A stretch of DNA of 50,968 nucleotides, from assembly GCA_937997955.1 (NCBI GenBank), contig CALLDR010000126.1, forward strand, positions 1-50,968, written 5' to 3'. A program made the position numbers and the translations under genes. Below are positions 1 through 8,385 of this stretch, piece after piece. Source of the DNA: an uncultured Emergencia sp. GTDB lineage: Bacteria > Bacillota > Clostridia > Peptostreptococcales > Anaerovoracaceae. Every line of letters begins with the position of its first letter. The stretch's first letter is position 1. Below the pieces are notes generated by a model. The model saw nothing but the letters and a program-made list of their open reading frames with translations, searched no databases and was not told the origin of the DNA.

Positions 1-2
1 TC

Positions 3-740
3 ATCAACGTGGCAGAGCGGTGGAAAAACCTGTTTGAGGAGACGGAGAGTCTGAAGCACGCCTCCCTTTCCACCATCATGCTGGGAATCAGCGAAAGCTC
101 CTATTATGGGTTCATCGCTCCTTTCCTGAAGCAGTTTCTGGAGGGCCATCCAGATATCCGCATCGTGGCCAGCATCTACAACTCCGACCAGATCTACGAG
201 ATGCTGGACAATCACATGCTGGACTACGGCATCGTGGCTTACTAGTCCGACCGGCCGGGCATCCGGCGGCAGTGCATCAGCCGTCAAAAGCTGTGCATCA
301 TCAGCTACGACACCGATCCTGTCCCTGCGCGGAAGATCTCGCCGGCGGACCTGGACCCGTCAAAGGAGATCCGCTTTACAGGCGGAAATTTCCGCAGCAT
401 GAATGACTGGAGAAAGAACTGGTTCGGAGGGAAGCTGGAGAGCCGCCTGGAGCTGAATACGGTGCAGGGCATCGTTCCTTTTCTGGAAGGGACCGATTAC
501 TGGGTCGTGTGTACCCTGTCCATGGCCGCTTCCATCGCGAGAAACGTCAGCATCCAGATCTATGAGCTGGAAGACTGTCCTGAGACGTGGGAGCTGTTCT
601 TCCTGAAGAAAGGCGTCGAGGGCGACAGCAAGATCACCGCCGCCGAGGAATTTGAGCAGGAATTGATGGCCTATGTAAAGAACTTTAACGAAGAGGAATT
701 TCTGCCCTATATGACAGAGTCCAGGAAAAATTCATTCTAA
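3..740 (+). pseudogene. LysR-type regulator, effector-binding domain, interrupted by an in-frame TAG
   Basis: This is the 3' part of a LysR-type transcriptional regulator; the helix-turn-helix end lies before the window. The frame reads a short linker helix, then a substrate-binding domain beginning near ASLSTIMLGIS, with the typical stretch FLEGHPDIRIV. At 243-245 there is an in-frame TAG after GIVAY. The same frame then runs open, without further stops, from SDRPGIRRQ to a normal TAA at 738-740, and the downstream part still reads as the second lobe of the domain. A single C-to-T change (CAG to TAG) would explain it. TAG is used as an ordinary stop elsewhere in the window, so suppression is unlikely. 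The gene sits directly before nifJ on the same strand and may once have regulated it. A sequencing error is the main alternative. Confidence 0.8.
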
Positions 741-761
741 CATGGAATATTAAATATGATT

Positions 762-798
762 TTTTACCGTTTTATGCATAATTAAAACGATGGTAAAA
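762..798. promoter_or_regulatory. Operator-like imperfect inverted repeat upstream of nifJ
   Basis: The left arm TTTTACC-GTTTTA (762-774) mirrors the right arm TAAAAC-GAT-GGTAAAA (783-798), apart from a 3-nt bulge. Thirteen base pairs can form around an 8-nt centre. A possible -10 (TAAAAT, 794-799) overlaps the right arm. No T-tract follows, so it is not a simple terminator. It may be the binding site of a dimeric regulator of nifJ; which regulator is unknown. Confidence 0.45.
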
Positions 799-847
799 TC
801 CTCCTAAGAGATATGTACGAAACCAATATTTCAAAGGAGGTTTTTTT

Positions 848-3800
848 ATGGGTAAACAGTACATCATGGTTGCTGACGGCAACGAGGCAGCGGCTTATGC
901 GGCCTACGCCTTTTCCGAGATCGCCGCGATCTATCCGATCACGCCGTCTTCGCCTATGGCAGAAAAGACAGACCAGTGGTCGGCATCAGGCAAAAAGAAT
1001 CTGTTCGGACAGGCGGTTACTCTGGTGGAGATGCAGTCCGAGGCCGGAGCCGCCGGCGCTGTTCACGGCGCTCTGGAAGCCGGTTCTCTGGCCACCACCT
1101 TTACGTCATCACAGGGGTTGATGCTGATGATCCCGGCACTTCACCGGATCAGCGGAACCAGACAGCCCGGCGTGCTCCACGTGGCGTCCCGTACTGTAGG
1201 AACCCACGCCATGTCCATCTTCGGCGATCACAGCGACGTGATGAACTGCCGTCAGACCGGCTTCGCCCAGCTGTCCTCCGGCAGCGTGCAGGAGACCATG
1301 GACCTGGCAGGTATCGCCCATCTGTCCGCGATCAGAAGCCGGGTGCCGTTCATGCACTTTTTCGACGGCTTCCGGACCTCCCACGAGATTCAGAAGATCA
1401 GAGCCATTCCTTACGAGGAATTCGACCGCCTGCTGGACCGGGAGGCTCTGGAAAAGTTTCGCAGGGAAGCCCTGAATCCTGACCATCCGACCCTGCGCTG
1501 CACCGTGCAGAACCCGGACGTGTACTTCCAGTTCCGGGAGGCCAACAACACGGCCTACGACAACGTGCCGGCGGTGGTGGAAGGCTACATGGAGGAGATC
1601 AACCAGATCACAGGGGAAGACTATCATCTGTTCAACTATTACGGGGCGGAGGACGCCGAGCGGGTCATCGTAGCCATGGGATCCGTCAGCGGCGCGGCCA
1701 GAGAGACGGTAGAGGCCCTGAACCGGCGCGGTGAGAAGGTCGGCTATATCCAGGTCCACCTGTTTAACCCGTTCTCCCAGGAGCATCTGCTGGCAGCCCT
1801 GCCGAAGACCGTGAAGAAGATCGCCGTGCTGGATCGCTGCAAGGAGATGGGCGCGGCGGGAGAACCGCTGTATCTGGCGGTCTGCGCGGCCTTCGCCAAC
1901 AGAGAAGACCGGCCGTATCTCTGCGGCGGACGTTACGGTCTTTCCTCAAAGGATACCACGCCGGCGCAGATCAAAGCGGTCTTCGACCATCTGCTCTGTG
2001 AGCAGCCGGCAGGCGAGTTCACCGTAGGCATCGAAGACGACGTGACCGGCCTGTCTATTCCGGTAGATGAAAGCTTCCGCATCCGAAATGAGGGGACCAA
2101 GGCCTGCAAGTTCTGGGGCCTGGGAAGCGACGGCACCGTCGGCGCCAATAAGAATTCCATCAAGATCATCGGCGGAAGCACGGAGATGTACGCCCAGGGC
2201 TACTTTGAGTACGATACCAAGAAGTCCTTCGGCATCACCAAAAGCCACCTTCGCTTTGGGAACACGCCGATTTTGTCTACATATCTGGTCAAGGAAGCCG
2301 ACTTTATCGCATGCCACAACCAGTCCTTCCTGGAAAAATATGATATCGTATCCGAGCTGAAGGACGGCGGCGTTTTCCTGCTCAACAGCCGATGGAGCCC
2401 GGAGGAGGCCAACCGGAGCCTGCCTGCGGAGGTAAAGGCGCAGCTGCTGGAAAAGCACGCTAAATTCTATATGGTGGACGCCAACGGCATCGCCGAGGGC
2501 CTGGGGCTGGGCAGCAGGATCAGCATGGTGCTGCAGGCGGCTTTCTTCAAGCTGGCCGGGATTCTGCCGGAGGCCGAGGCCATGGAGCAGATGAAGGAGG
2601 CGGCCAGAAAGTCTTTTCAGAAGAAGGGTGAGGCCGTAGTCCAGAAAAACCTGCAGGCCATCGACGCTGGAATGGAACAGGTAGTCCGCGTAGAGCTGGA
2701 CGGGGAGAAAGGCGCGGAGAACGCCAGGGTCGATACAGATCATCTGCCGCCGTTCATCAGAAATATCCTGATGCCGCTCAACGCCCAGAAGGGAGACGAT
2801 CTGCCGGTGTCCGCCGTCATGGAGTATCAGGACGGCACCATGCCTATGGGGACCACAGCCTACGAAAAGAGAGGCATCGCGTCCCGTCTGCCGGTCTGGG
2901 ACGCTGACAGCTGCGCCCAGTGCAACCGCTGCTCCTATGTATGTCCTCACGGGGTGATTCGCCCTTATCTGCTGGATGAGGAGGAGAAGAACCGCGCGCC
3001 GGAAGGCTTTGTGACGGCAGAGGCCAAAGGGGCGAAGGGCATGTACTTCTCCCTGCAGATCAGCGACATGGACTGCACCGGCTGCGGCAGCTGCGCCGCC
3101 GTGTGTCCGAAGAAGGGGACTGCCCTGCGCATGGAAGCCGCGCCGGAGCTGATGGCCGTCAGCCCTCAGTGGGAATATGGCCTGACCATCAAAGAAAAAG
3201 ACTGTTTCTCTAAGAATACTGTCAAAGGCAGCCAGTTTAAGCAGCCCCTGTGTGAGTTTTCCGGCGCCTGCGCGGGCTGCGGTGAGACGCCTTACGCCAA
3301 GCTGCTGACCCAGCTGTACGGAGACAGGATGTACTGGGTCAACGCCACCGGCTGTACCCAGGCCTGGGGCGCGGCGATGCCGTCGGTGCCGTACACGGTC
3401 AATGCCGAAGGAAGAGGTCCGGCGTGGAGCAATTCTCTGTTCGAGAACAACGCGGAGTTCGCTCTGGGTATGCTGCTGTCCATGAAACAGCAGAGACAGA
3501 AGCTGCGCATGTGGATCGAAGAGCTGGCAAAGGCTGTGCCGTCCCTGTCATGGCCGGTGGAATACTGGCTGGAAACCTTTGACGATGTGGATACCTCTCA
3601 GGAGGCATCACGGGTTTTGGCGATGGCGCTGGAGGAAAGGACTCTGACAGGCCGCGGCGGGGAGCTGAAGGAGCAGATTCTGGCGCATCGGGATCAGCTG
3701 GCGAGAAAGACCGTGTGGATGTACGGCGGCGACGGCTGGGCTTATGACATCGGTTACGGCGGTTTGGACCATGTGGTGGCGCAGAATGAGGATATCAACA

Positions 3801-4351
3801 TCTTCATCGTGGATACGGAGGTCTATTCCAACACAGGCGGACAGAGCAGCAAAGCCACGCCGCTGGGCGCGGTGGCCCAGTTCCAGAGCGCGGGAAAGAA
3901 GACGGCCAAGAAGGATCTTGGAAGGATCCTGATGTCTCAGGGCAACTGCTACGTCGCCAGCGTCGCCATGGGCGCTGACCCGAATCAGCTGCTGAAGGCC
4001 ATCGACGAGGCAGAGCATTTTCACGGCCCGTCCGTGGTCATCGCCTACGCGCCGTGCATCAATCACGGGCTGAAGATGGGAATGGACCAGGCTCAGGCGG
4101 AAATGAAGCGTGCCGTGGATTCCGGTTATTGGTTCCTGTACAGGTATGATCCGGGCAGAGAGAAGGGAAAGCTCAGCCTGGATTCCAAGGAGCCGTCCGT
4201 AAGCTATCGTGAGTTTCTGGAAGGGGAAAACCGCTACGCGTCCTTACATAAATCCTTCCCGGAGAACGCGGAGAAGCTGTTCGCCCAGGCGGAACAGGCG
4301 TCAAAAGACAGGTACGCAGAACTGGCAAAACTTGCAGGGGAGGGGAAATAA
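848..4351 (+). CDS. nifJ: Pyruvate:ferredoxin (flavodoxin) oxidoreductase
   Basis: This cytoplasmic enzyme oxidises pyruvate with CoA to acetyl-CoA and CO2 and passes electrons to ferredoxin or flavodoxin. The 1167-residue length matches the single-chain family. It starts with the usual pyrimidine-binding domain (ITPSSPMAE near residue 38). A two-[4Fe-4S] ferredoxin-like domain has CAQCNRCSYVCP from C689 and CTGCGSCAAVCP from C743. The cluster proximal to thiamine diphosphate begins at C808 (CAGCGE), and the TPP-binding GDGWAYDIGYGG lies near residue 960, followed by YSNTGGQSSKATP. An AGGAGG site lies 7 nt before the ATG. The stop codon overlaps the start of the following CoA-transferase gene by one base, so the two are probably translationally coupled. 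All key motifs are intact. Confidence 0.97.
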   Translation: MGKQYIMVADGNEAAAYAAYAFSEIAAIYPITPSSPMAEKTDQWSASGKKNLFGQAVTLVEMQSEAGAAGAVHGALEAGSLATTFTSSQGLMLMIPALHRISGTRQPGVLHVASRTVGTHAMSIFGDHSDVMNCRQTGFAQLSSGSVQETMDLAGIAHLSAIRSRVPFMHFFDGFRTSHEIQKIRAIPYEEFDRLLDREALEKFRREALNPDHPTLRCTVQNPDVYFQFREANNTAYDNVPAVVEGYMEEINQITGEDYHLFNYYGAEDAERVIVAMGSVSGAARETVEALNRRGEKVGYIQVHLFNPFSQEHLLAALPKTVKKIAVLDRCKEMGAAGEPLYLAVCAAFANREDRPYLCGGRYGLSSKDTTPAQIKAVFDHLLCEQPAGEFTVGIEDDVTGLSIPVDESFRIRNEGTKACKFWGLGSDGTVGANKNSIKIIGGSTEMYAQGYFEYDTKKSFGITKSHLRFGNTPILSTYLVKEADFIACHNQSFLEKYDIVSELKDGGVFLLNSRWSPEEANRSLPAEVKAQLLEKHAKFYMVDANGIAEGLGLGSRISMVLQAAFFKLAGILPEAEAMEQMKEAARKSFQKKGEAVVQKNLQAIDAGMEQVVRVELDGEKGAENARVDTDHLPPFIRNILMPLNAQKGDDLPVSAVMEYQDGTMPMGTTAYEKRGIASRLPVWDADSCAQCNRCSYVCPHGVIRPYLLDEEEKNRAPEGFVTAEAKGAKGMYFSLQISDMDCTGCGSCAAVCPKKGTALRMEAAPELMAVSPQWEYGLTIKEKDCFSKNTVKGSQFKQPLCEFSGACAGCGETPYAKLLTQLYGDRMYWVNATGCTQAWGAAMPSVPYTVNAEGRGPAWSNSLFENNAEFALGMLLSMKQQRQKLRMWIEELAKAVPSLSWPVEYWLETFDDVDTSQEASRVLAMALEERTLTGRGGELKEQILAHRDQLARKTVWMYGGDGWAYDIGYGGLDHVVAQNEDINIFIVDTEVYSNTGGQSSKATPLGAVAQFQSAGKKTAKKDLGRILMSQGNCYVASVAMGADPNQLLKAIDEAEHFHGPSVVIAYAPCINHGLKMGMDQAQAEMKRAVDSGYWFLYRYDPGREKGKLSLDSKEPSVSYREFLEGENRYASLHKSFPENAEKLFAQAEQASKDRYAELAKLAGEGK

Positions 4352-5694
4352 TGCTGTTACAGAGCGAATACAACAAAAAGAAGATCAGCGCGGAGAAGGC
4401 CGCGCTGCTGGTAGAGAACGGCTGCTGGGTGGATTACGGAATGATCTCACAGATGCCGGTGCTCTTTGACAAGGCCCTGGCGGAGCGCCGCCGGGAGCTG
4501 GAGGACGTAAAAATACGGGGCGGACTGCTGATGCGTCCGCTGGCTGTCCTGGAAGCCGATCCGGAAGGCGAGACCTTCCGCTATCACAGCTGGCACCTCA
4601 GCGCCATAGAGCGGAAATACGCGGACCGGGGCCTGTGCAGCTACATCCCTATGAACTACAGCAGCCAGCCGAAATACTATCGGGAATTCCTGCATGTGGA
4701 TATAGCCTGTATTTCCGTCAGTCCTATGGACCGGCACGGATATTTCAGCTTTTCTCTGACCAATTCGGCGGTCTATGCCATTCTGGAAAAGGCCCGCACT
4801 GTCATTCTGGAGGTAGATGAGCAGCTGCCGAGAACTTATGGCGGTGAGCACGACTGTATCCATATTTCCCAGGCGGACTACATCATAGAGGGGGAACATG
4901 AGCCGTTCCCAATCCTTCCGGCCGCGGCCCCGACCGACGCAGACCAGGCCATAGCGGAGTCCATTTGTTCGCGGATCCGTGACGGCGCGGTGCTGCAGCT
5001 GGGCATCGGCGGCACGCCTAACACGGTGGGAAAGCTGATCGCGGACTCAGACGTGAAGGACCTGGGCATGCATACGGAAATGCTGTGCGACGCCTATCTG
5101 GATCTGTACCGCTGCGGCAAGCTGACCAACCGGCGGAAAACTCTGAACCGGGGCAAGGGCGTATGGAGTCTCTGTCTGGGCAGCCGGGAGCTGTATGACT
5201 GGGTCGGGGAGAATCCCGGTCTCGCCAGCTATCCGGTGGACTACATCAACCTGCCTCAGGTCATCGGCCAGCAGGAAAATATGGTTTCTATCAACAACTG
5301 CATCCAGACAGACCTCTTCGGCCAGACCTGCGCGGAGACGGCAGGCTGCCGCCAGATCAGCGGCACCGGCGGACAGCTGGATTTCCAGTACGGGGCATTT
5401 CTGTCAAAGGGCGGCCAGTCCTTCCTCTGCATGACGTCCACCTTCCTCGACAAGAAGACCGGGCGTCTCAGCTCCCGCATCGTGCCTTCTCTGGGCGGCG
5501 GCAACGTGGTGACCGATCCGCGCAGCCACGCCTATTATCTGGTCACGGAGCAGGGTATGGTCAATCTGGCCGGATGCAGCCTCTGGGAGCGGGCCGAAAA
5601 GCTGATCTCTGTGGCCCACCCTGATTTCCGGGAAGAGCTGATATGTGAAGCGGAGAAGATGGGGATCTGGAGACAGAGCAATAAGATAAAGTAG
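4351..5694 (+). CDS. Acetyl-CoA hydrolase/transferase family CoA-transferase
   Basis: This 447-residue protein belongs to the family of acyl-CoA:acetate CoA-transferases, which includes 4-hydroxybutyrate, butyryl and propionyl CoA-transferases and related hydrolases. The CoA-site loop GIGGTPNTVG is followed by GMHTEML, whose E243 is the expected catalytic glutamate that forms the glutamyl-CoA intermediate. The C-terminal signature VTEQGMVNL and AHPDFREEL are also present. Its ATG shares one base with the nifJ stop (TAATG), and a purine-rich AGGGGAGGGG site lies just upstream. This coupling suggests that acetyl-CoA made by NifJ, or acetate, is its CoA partner during fermentation. The acyl substrate cannot be named from sequence. 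Confidence 0.88.
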   Translation: MLLQSEYNKKKISAEKAALLVENGCWVDYGMISQMPVLFDKALAERRRELEDVKIRGGLLMRPLAVLEADPEGETFRYHSWHLSAIERKYADRGLCSYIPMNYSSQPKYYREFLHVDIACISVSPMDRHGYFSFSLTNSAVYAILEKARTVILEVDEQLPRTYGGEHDCIHISQADYIIEGEHEPFPILPAAAPTDADQAIAESICSRIRDGAVLQLGIGGTPNTVGKLIADSDVKDLGMHTEMLCDAYLDLYRCGKLTNRRKTLNRGKGVWSLCLGSRELYDWVGENPGLASYPVDYINLPQVIGQQENMVSINNCIQTDLFGQTCAETAGCRQISGTGGQLDFQYGAFLSKGGQSFLCMTSTFLDKKTGRLSSRIVPSLGGGNVVTDPRSHAYYLVTEQGMVNLAGCSLWERAEKLISVAHPDFREELICEAEKMGIWRQSNKIK

Positions 5695-5727
5695 GGAAGA
5701 GTGATTATCCGCCTCCTGATAGATGAG

Positions 5728-5763
5728 CGCTGTCCGGCAGGTCAATTTGCCGGCGGCGTTTTT
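5728..5763 (+). terminator. Intrinsic terminator after the nifJ operon
   Basis: The stem CGC-CCGGCA (5728-5740) pairs with TGCCGG-GCG (5749-5758) with a small internal bulge, and is followed by five T (5759-5763). It lies 34 nt past the CoA-transferase stop. Confidence 0.75.
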
Positions 5764-5796
5764 CTGTCCACAAAGCTATCGCGGCATGAAGAAAGC

Positions 5797-5838
5797 AGAA
5801 CCGCCGTGCAGCCTCGCTGAGACTGCCGCAGCGGTTCT
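5797..5838. other. Second hairpin in the 5695-6075 gap
   Basis: AGAACCGC (5797-5804) pairs with GCGGTTCT (5831-5838), with GCAG/CTGC inside. No run of T follows, so it is a weak terminator at best. The rest of this 381-bp gap, up to the Fur-like site, shows no convincing gene. Confidence 0.35.
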
Positions 5839-5968
5839 TTGCGTTTGGTTATCATTACAGCCGTGCCTTCTAGTCCTAGGAGATAAAAGGATCAAAGGGT
5901 GTGAAAAAAGGCGCAGAAGGAGGGGAATACAGCATGATTTTGGGAAGTAATTAAAATAACGATAAAAA

Positions 5969-5987
5969 TTTAATGATAATCATTAAA
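5969..5987. promoter_or_regulatory. Fur-type operator
   Basis: The sequence TTTAATGATAATCATTAAA is a perfect 9-1-9 palindrome. It matches 15 of 19 positions of the classical Fur box, including the whole TAATGATAATCATTA core. It ends 6 bp before the -35 box of the DUF2975 promoter, so a bound repressor would block polymerase. An outer inverted repeat, TAACGAT (5957-5963) with ATCGTTA (6000-6006), flanks it. Fur or a relative (PerR, Zur) is inferred, not proven. Confidence 0.75.
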
Positions 5988-5993
5988 AAATAT

Positions 5994-6022
5994 TTGACAA
6001 TCGTTAAGATGTGTGGTATAAA
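5994..6022 (+). promoter_or_regulatory. Sigma-A promoter of the DUF2975/XRE operon
   Basis: A TTGACA box (5994-5999) and TATAAA (6017-6022) are separated by 17 bp. The -10 is preceded by TGTGG. Confidence 0.85.
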
Positions 6023-6075
6023 AATATTGGGTTTGGATTTGACAAGTATCGATGCAAATATGAGGAGGAGACGAG

Positions 6076-6582
6076 ATGAAAGAAAATATTTTTAAAACGG
6101 ACGCTGGTTTACCGGCAAAGAAAACGCTTTCGAGAAGGGTAAACGTACTGATGGGAGCGGCAATTATCTTGACCGGAGTTTGCTCTGCAGCAGGGGTACG
6201 CTTTTTTATCGGTGCGGTCAGAGACGATCTATGGAATACGATGGAGCACAATCTGTTTGCATGGAAATCACTGATGTTTTTATGCTTTTTCTGTATTTTT
6301 ATCGCTCTGGCGAAGATGACCATCGATATGGCTATAGCTGAAAAGCCTTTTTCAAAGACGCTGTCCGCATGCCTTTGGTGTATCGGCGGCCTGTTCCTTG
6401 CCGCGTCCGTTCTGTTTCCGCGCCTTTCTGGGTATCAATCTGCCGGTTTTGAGATCTTTTCCAAGGGGAGCTTTGTTCTGATCGACGGCATGGTTCTGGT
6501 GCCGGGCATCCTGTTTCTCATACTGGGAAGTCTGATCCAGATCGGTTTTGAGATGCAGAAGGAGATAGAGGAGATACTTTAG
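6076..6582 (+). CDS. DUF2975 family membrane protein
   Basis: This 168-residue integral membrane protein has four hydrophobic segments, at about residues 20-42, 57-80, 88-108 and 128-152. That pattern and the following small XRE gene match the widespread DUF2975/XRE pairs, whose role is not known. The start follows a strong AGGAGGAG site (6062-6069). The gene stops 9 bp before the regulator, so the two form one operon, behind the Fur-like operator and consensus promoter upstream. A link to metal or oxidative stress is inferred from that operator only. Confidence 0.7.
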   Translation: MKENIFKTDAGLPAKKTLSRRVNVLMGAAIILTGVCSAAGVRFFIGAVRDDLWNTMEHNLFAWKSLMFLCFFCIFIALAKMTIDMAIAEKPFSKTLSACLWCIGGLFLAASVLFPRLSGYQSAGFEIFSKGSFVLIDGMVLVPGILFLILGSLIQIGFEMQKEIEEIL

Positions 6583-6591
6583 GGAGAGAAT

Positions 6592-6828
6592 ATGGCGATT
6601 ATTTTGAGACTTGACAGGGTCATGGCAGACCGGAAGATGTCACTGAATGAATTATCCGCGCAGGTGGGTATTTCCAATGTAAATCTGTCTAATCTGAAGA
6701 CGGGGAAGGTGAAAGCTATCCGTTTCAGCACCCTGGACGCCATCTGCCGGGTGCTTCAGTGCCAGCCAGGGGATATCATGGAATACGAGGCGGAAGATGA
6801 CGACGAAAAAACAGCGATTTTGTTATAA
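6592..6828 (+). CDS. Small XRE/Cro-family helix-turn-helix regulator (YozG-like)
   Basis: This 78-residue protein is a single Cro/C1-type HTH domain. The recognition pattern is LNELSAQVGISNVNLSNLKTG, followed by FSTLDAICRVLQCQPGDIMEY, which is typical of the short YozG-like regulators paired with DUF2975 proteins. A GGGAGAGA site precedes the ATG. The acidic tail EAEDDDEKTAILL is encoded partly by the first copy of a 33-bp tandem repeat, and its stop codon lies inside a TATAAT box of that repeat. The most likely role is control of its own operon or of the membrane partner. Confidence 0.8.
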   Translation: MAIILRLDRVMADRKMSLNELSAQVGISNVNLSNLKTGKVKAIRFSTLDAICRVLQCQPGDIMEYEAEDDDEKTAILL

Positions 6829-6887
6829 TTAGCTTGAATAAAAACAGCGATTTTGTTATAATTGGCTTGAATAAAAACAGCGATTTT
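6807..6887 (+). repeat. 33-bp tandem repeat, about 2.5 copies
   Basis: Two near-identical 33-bp units begin at 6807 and 6840, and a partial third spans 6873-6887. Each starts AAAAACAGCGATTTT; the full copies continue GTTATAATTRGCTTGAAT. The first copy forms the last codons of the XRE gene. The repeat carries both a TATAAT and a TTGAAT box, so tandem duplication creates a spaced promoter. Confidence 0.9.
6834..6862 (+). promoter_or_regulatory. Promoter formed across two repeat copies
   Basis: TTGAAT from copy 1 (6834-6839) and TATAAT from copy 2 (6857-6862) are exactly 17 bp apart. It would start transcription about 50 bp before the ATPase ATG at 6919. Confidence 0.6.
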
Positions 6888-6918
6888 GGGAATGATAAGA
6901 AAATCGAAAGGAAACAAC

Positions 6919-8247
6919 ATGTTTAAAAGAAAGATTTATGACAAGCTGCTCGCATGGAAAGAAGAATCCGAAGGGACGAGAGCTTTACTTCTTGAGGGCG
7001 CCAGACGTGTTGGAAAGTCAACGATTGTAGAGGAATTCGCCAAAAATGAATATGAAAGCTATATTTTGATCGATTTCGCGGAAGCGTCTAAGGAAATAAA
7101 GGAACTGTTTGACGATGTTTCAGATCTGAATTATATTTTTTTGCAGCTGCAGCTTCAGTATCGAACGGATCTTCATGAGCGAAACTCTTTGATCATCTTT
7201 GACGAGGTTCAGCTTTGTCCTAAAGCCAGACAGGCAATAAAAGCTTTGGTGAAGGATCATCGCTATGATTATATTGAAACAGGTTCTCTCATCTCTATTA
7301 AAAAAAATGTAAAGGATATTCTGATTCCAAGTGAGGAGAGAAAGCTCAGCATGTACCCCATGGATTTTGAGGAGTTTTTATGGGCGGTGGGGGATCAGAC
7401 GACGATTCCGCTGTTACGCAGGTTATTTGAATTAAGGCAGCCTGTAGGCGACGCAGCTCACCGCAGAATCATGCGGCAGTTTCGCCTGTACATGTTAGTT
7501 GGCGGGATGCCGCAGTCTGTAGCGGCATATATTGATACCAATAATTTTAGAAAAGTAGACGAAGTGAAGCGAGATATCCTGAACCTGTACGAAGACGATT
7601 TTCGGAAAATCGATTCTACAGGAAGGTTATCACTTCTCTTTGACGCGATACCAGCGCAGTTGAATAAAAACGCGTCCAGATATCAGGTTTCCAGTGTTTT
7701 ACATGGGGCCAGGGCGGAGATGGTGCTGGATATGATCTCGGAGATGAGGGATTCCAGAACGGTGCTGGTTTCCTATCATGCCAACGATCCTAACGCTGGA
7801 CTGGCGAGCAACAGGGATCTGGGAAAGTTTAAGCTTTTTCTCGCCGATACAGGTCTGTTTACAACATTGATGTTCAAAGACCGGGATTTTACGGAGAATG
7901 TGATCTATGAAAAGCTGTTGAATGATAAGCTGTCGGCGAATCTGGGTTATCTGTATGAAAACGCTGCAGCGCAGACGCTGGCCGCCAATGGGAATGACCT
8001 GTATTACTATACGTTTCCCAATGAAGCGACCCGACGAAATTATGAGGTCGATTTTCTCCTGACGAGGAAAAATAAAATCTGTCCCATAGAGGTCAAATCT
8101 TCAGGCTACAGAACCCATGGATCACTGGATGCGTTTTGCCAAAAGTACTCGAGCAGAATATCAGATAAATATCTGGTATTTACAAAAGACATGAGAAAGG
8201 ATCAAGATGTGATCTGTCTGCCGGCCTACATGGCCATGTTTTTGTAG
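6919..8247 (+). CDS. AAA ATPase with DUF4143-type C-terminal domain
   Basis: This 442-residue protein has an N-terminal P-loop ATPase: Walker A GARRVGKST (residues 27-35) and Walker B LIIFDEVQ. A winged-helix-like middle follows, then a C-terminal DUF4143-like segment ending in EVDFLL and PIEVKSSG, which resembles a PD-(D/E)XK nuclease fold. Such ATPases are common in anaerobes, are often patchily distributed, and have no settled function. I chose the ATG at 6919 because an AAAGGA site (about 6906-6911) sits 7 nt upstream. In-frame starts at 6886 and 6892 lie inside or next to the repeat and have no ribosome site. It follows the DUF2975/XRE pair but has its own apparent promoter. Confidence 0.85.
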   Translation: MFKRKIYDKLLAWKEESEGTRALLLEGARRVGKSTIVEEFAKNEYESYILIDFAEASKEIKELFDDVSDLNYIFLQLQLQYRTDLHERNSLIIFDEVQLCPKARQAIKALVKDHRYDYIETGSLISIKKNVKDILIPSEERKLSMYPMDFEEFLWAVGDQTTIPLLRRLFELRQPVGDAAHRRIMRQFRLYMLVGGMPQSVAAYIDTNNFRKVDEVKRDILNLYEDDFRKIDSTGRLSLLFDAIPAQLNKNASRYQVSSVLHGARAEMVLDMISEMRDSRTVLVSYHANDPNAGLASNRDLGKFKLFLADTGLFTTLMFKDRDFTENVIYEKLLNDKLSANLGYLYENAAAQTLAANGNDLYYYTFPNEATRRNYEVDFLLTRKNKICPIEVKSSGYRTHGSLDAFCQKYSSRISDKYLVFTKDMRKDQDVICLPAYMAMFL

Positions 8248-8282
8248 GAGCGCAGATTTTTGATATTTTCGGTGTGAATTGT

Positions 8283-8311
8283 TTGACAGTCTAAAAATAA
8301 AGTGTTACTCT
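8283..8311 (+). promoter_or_regulatory. Possible promoter of the HipA-like operon
   Basis: A perfect TTGACA (8283-8288) is followed 17 bp later by a poor -10, TACTCT (8306-8311). TATTAT at 8311-8316 fits better in sequence but at 22 bp spacing. The region is AT-rich. Confidence 0.4.
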
Positions 8312-8385
8312 ATTATTATAAAACTTCAAGGAATACTTATGAGTTTTGAATTAGTTGTAGGTGATAATAGTTTTAGGGGTAACGG

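Noticed and set aside
243..245. Pyrrolysine or programmed read-through at TAG
   Set aside because: No pyl genes or characteristic hairpin is visible, and TAG ends several normal genes here; a nonsense mutation is simpler.
1946..2950. Minus-strand frame opposite nifJ
   Set aside because: Antisense to a highly conserved gene and without recognisable motifs.
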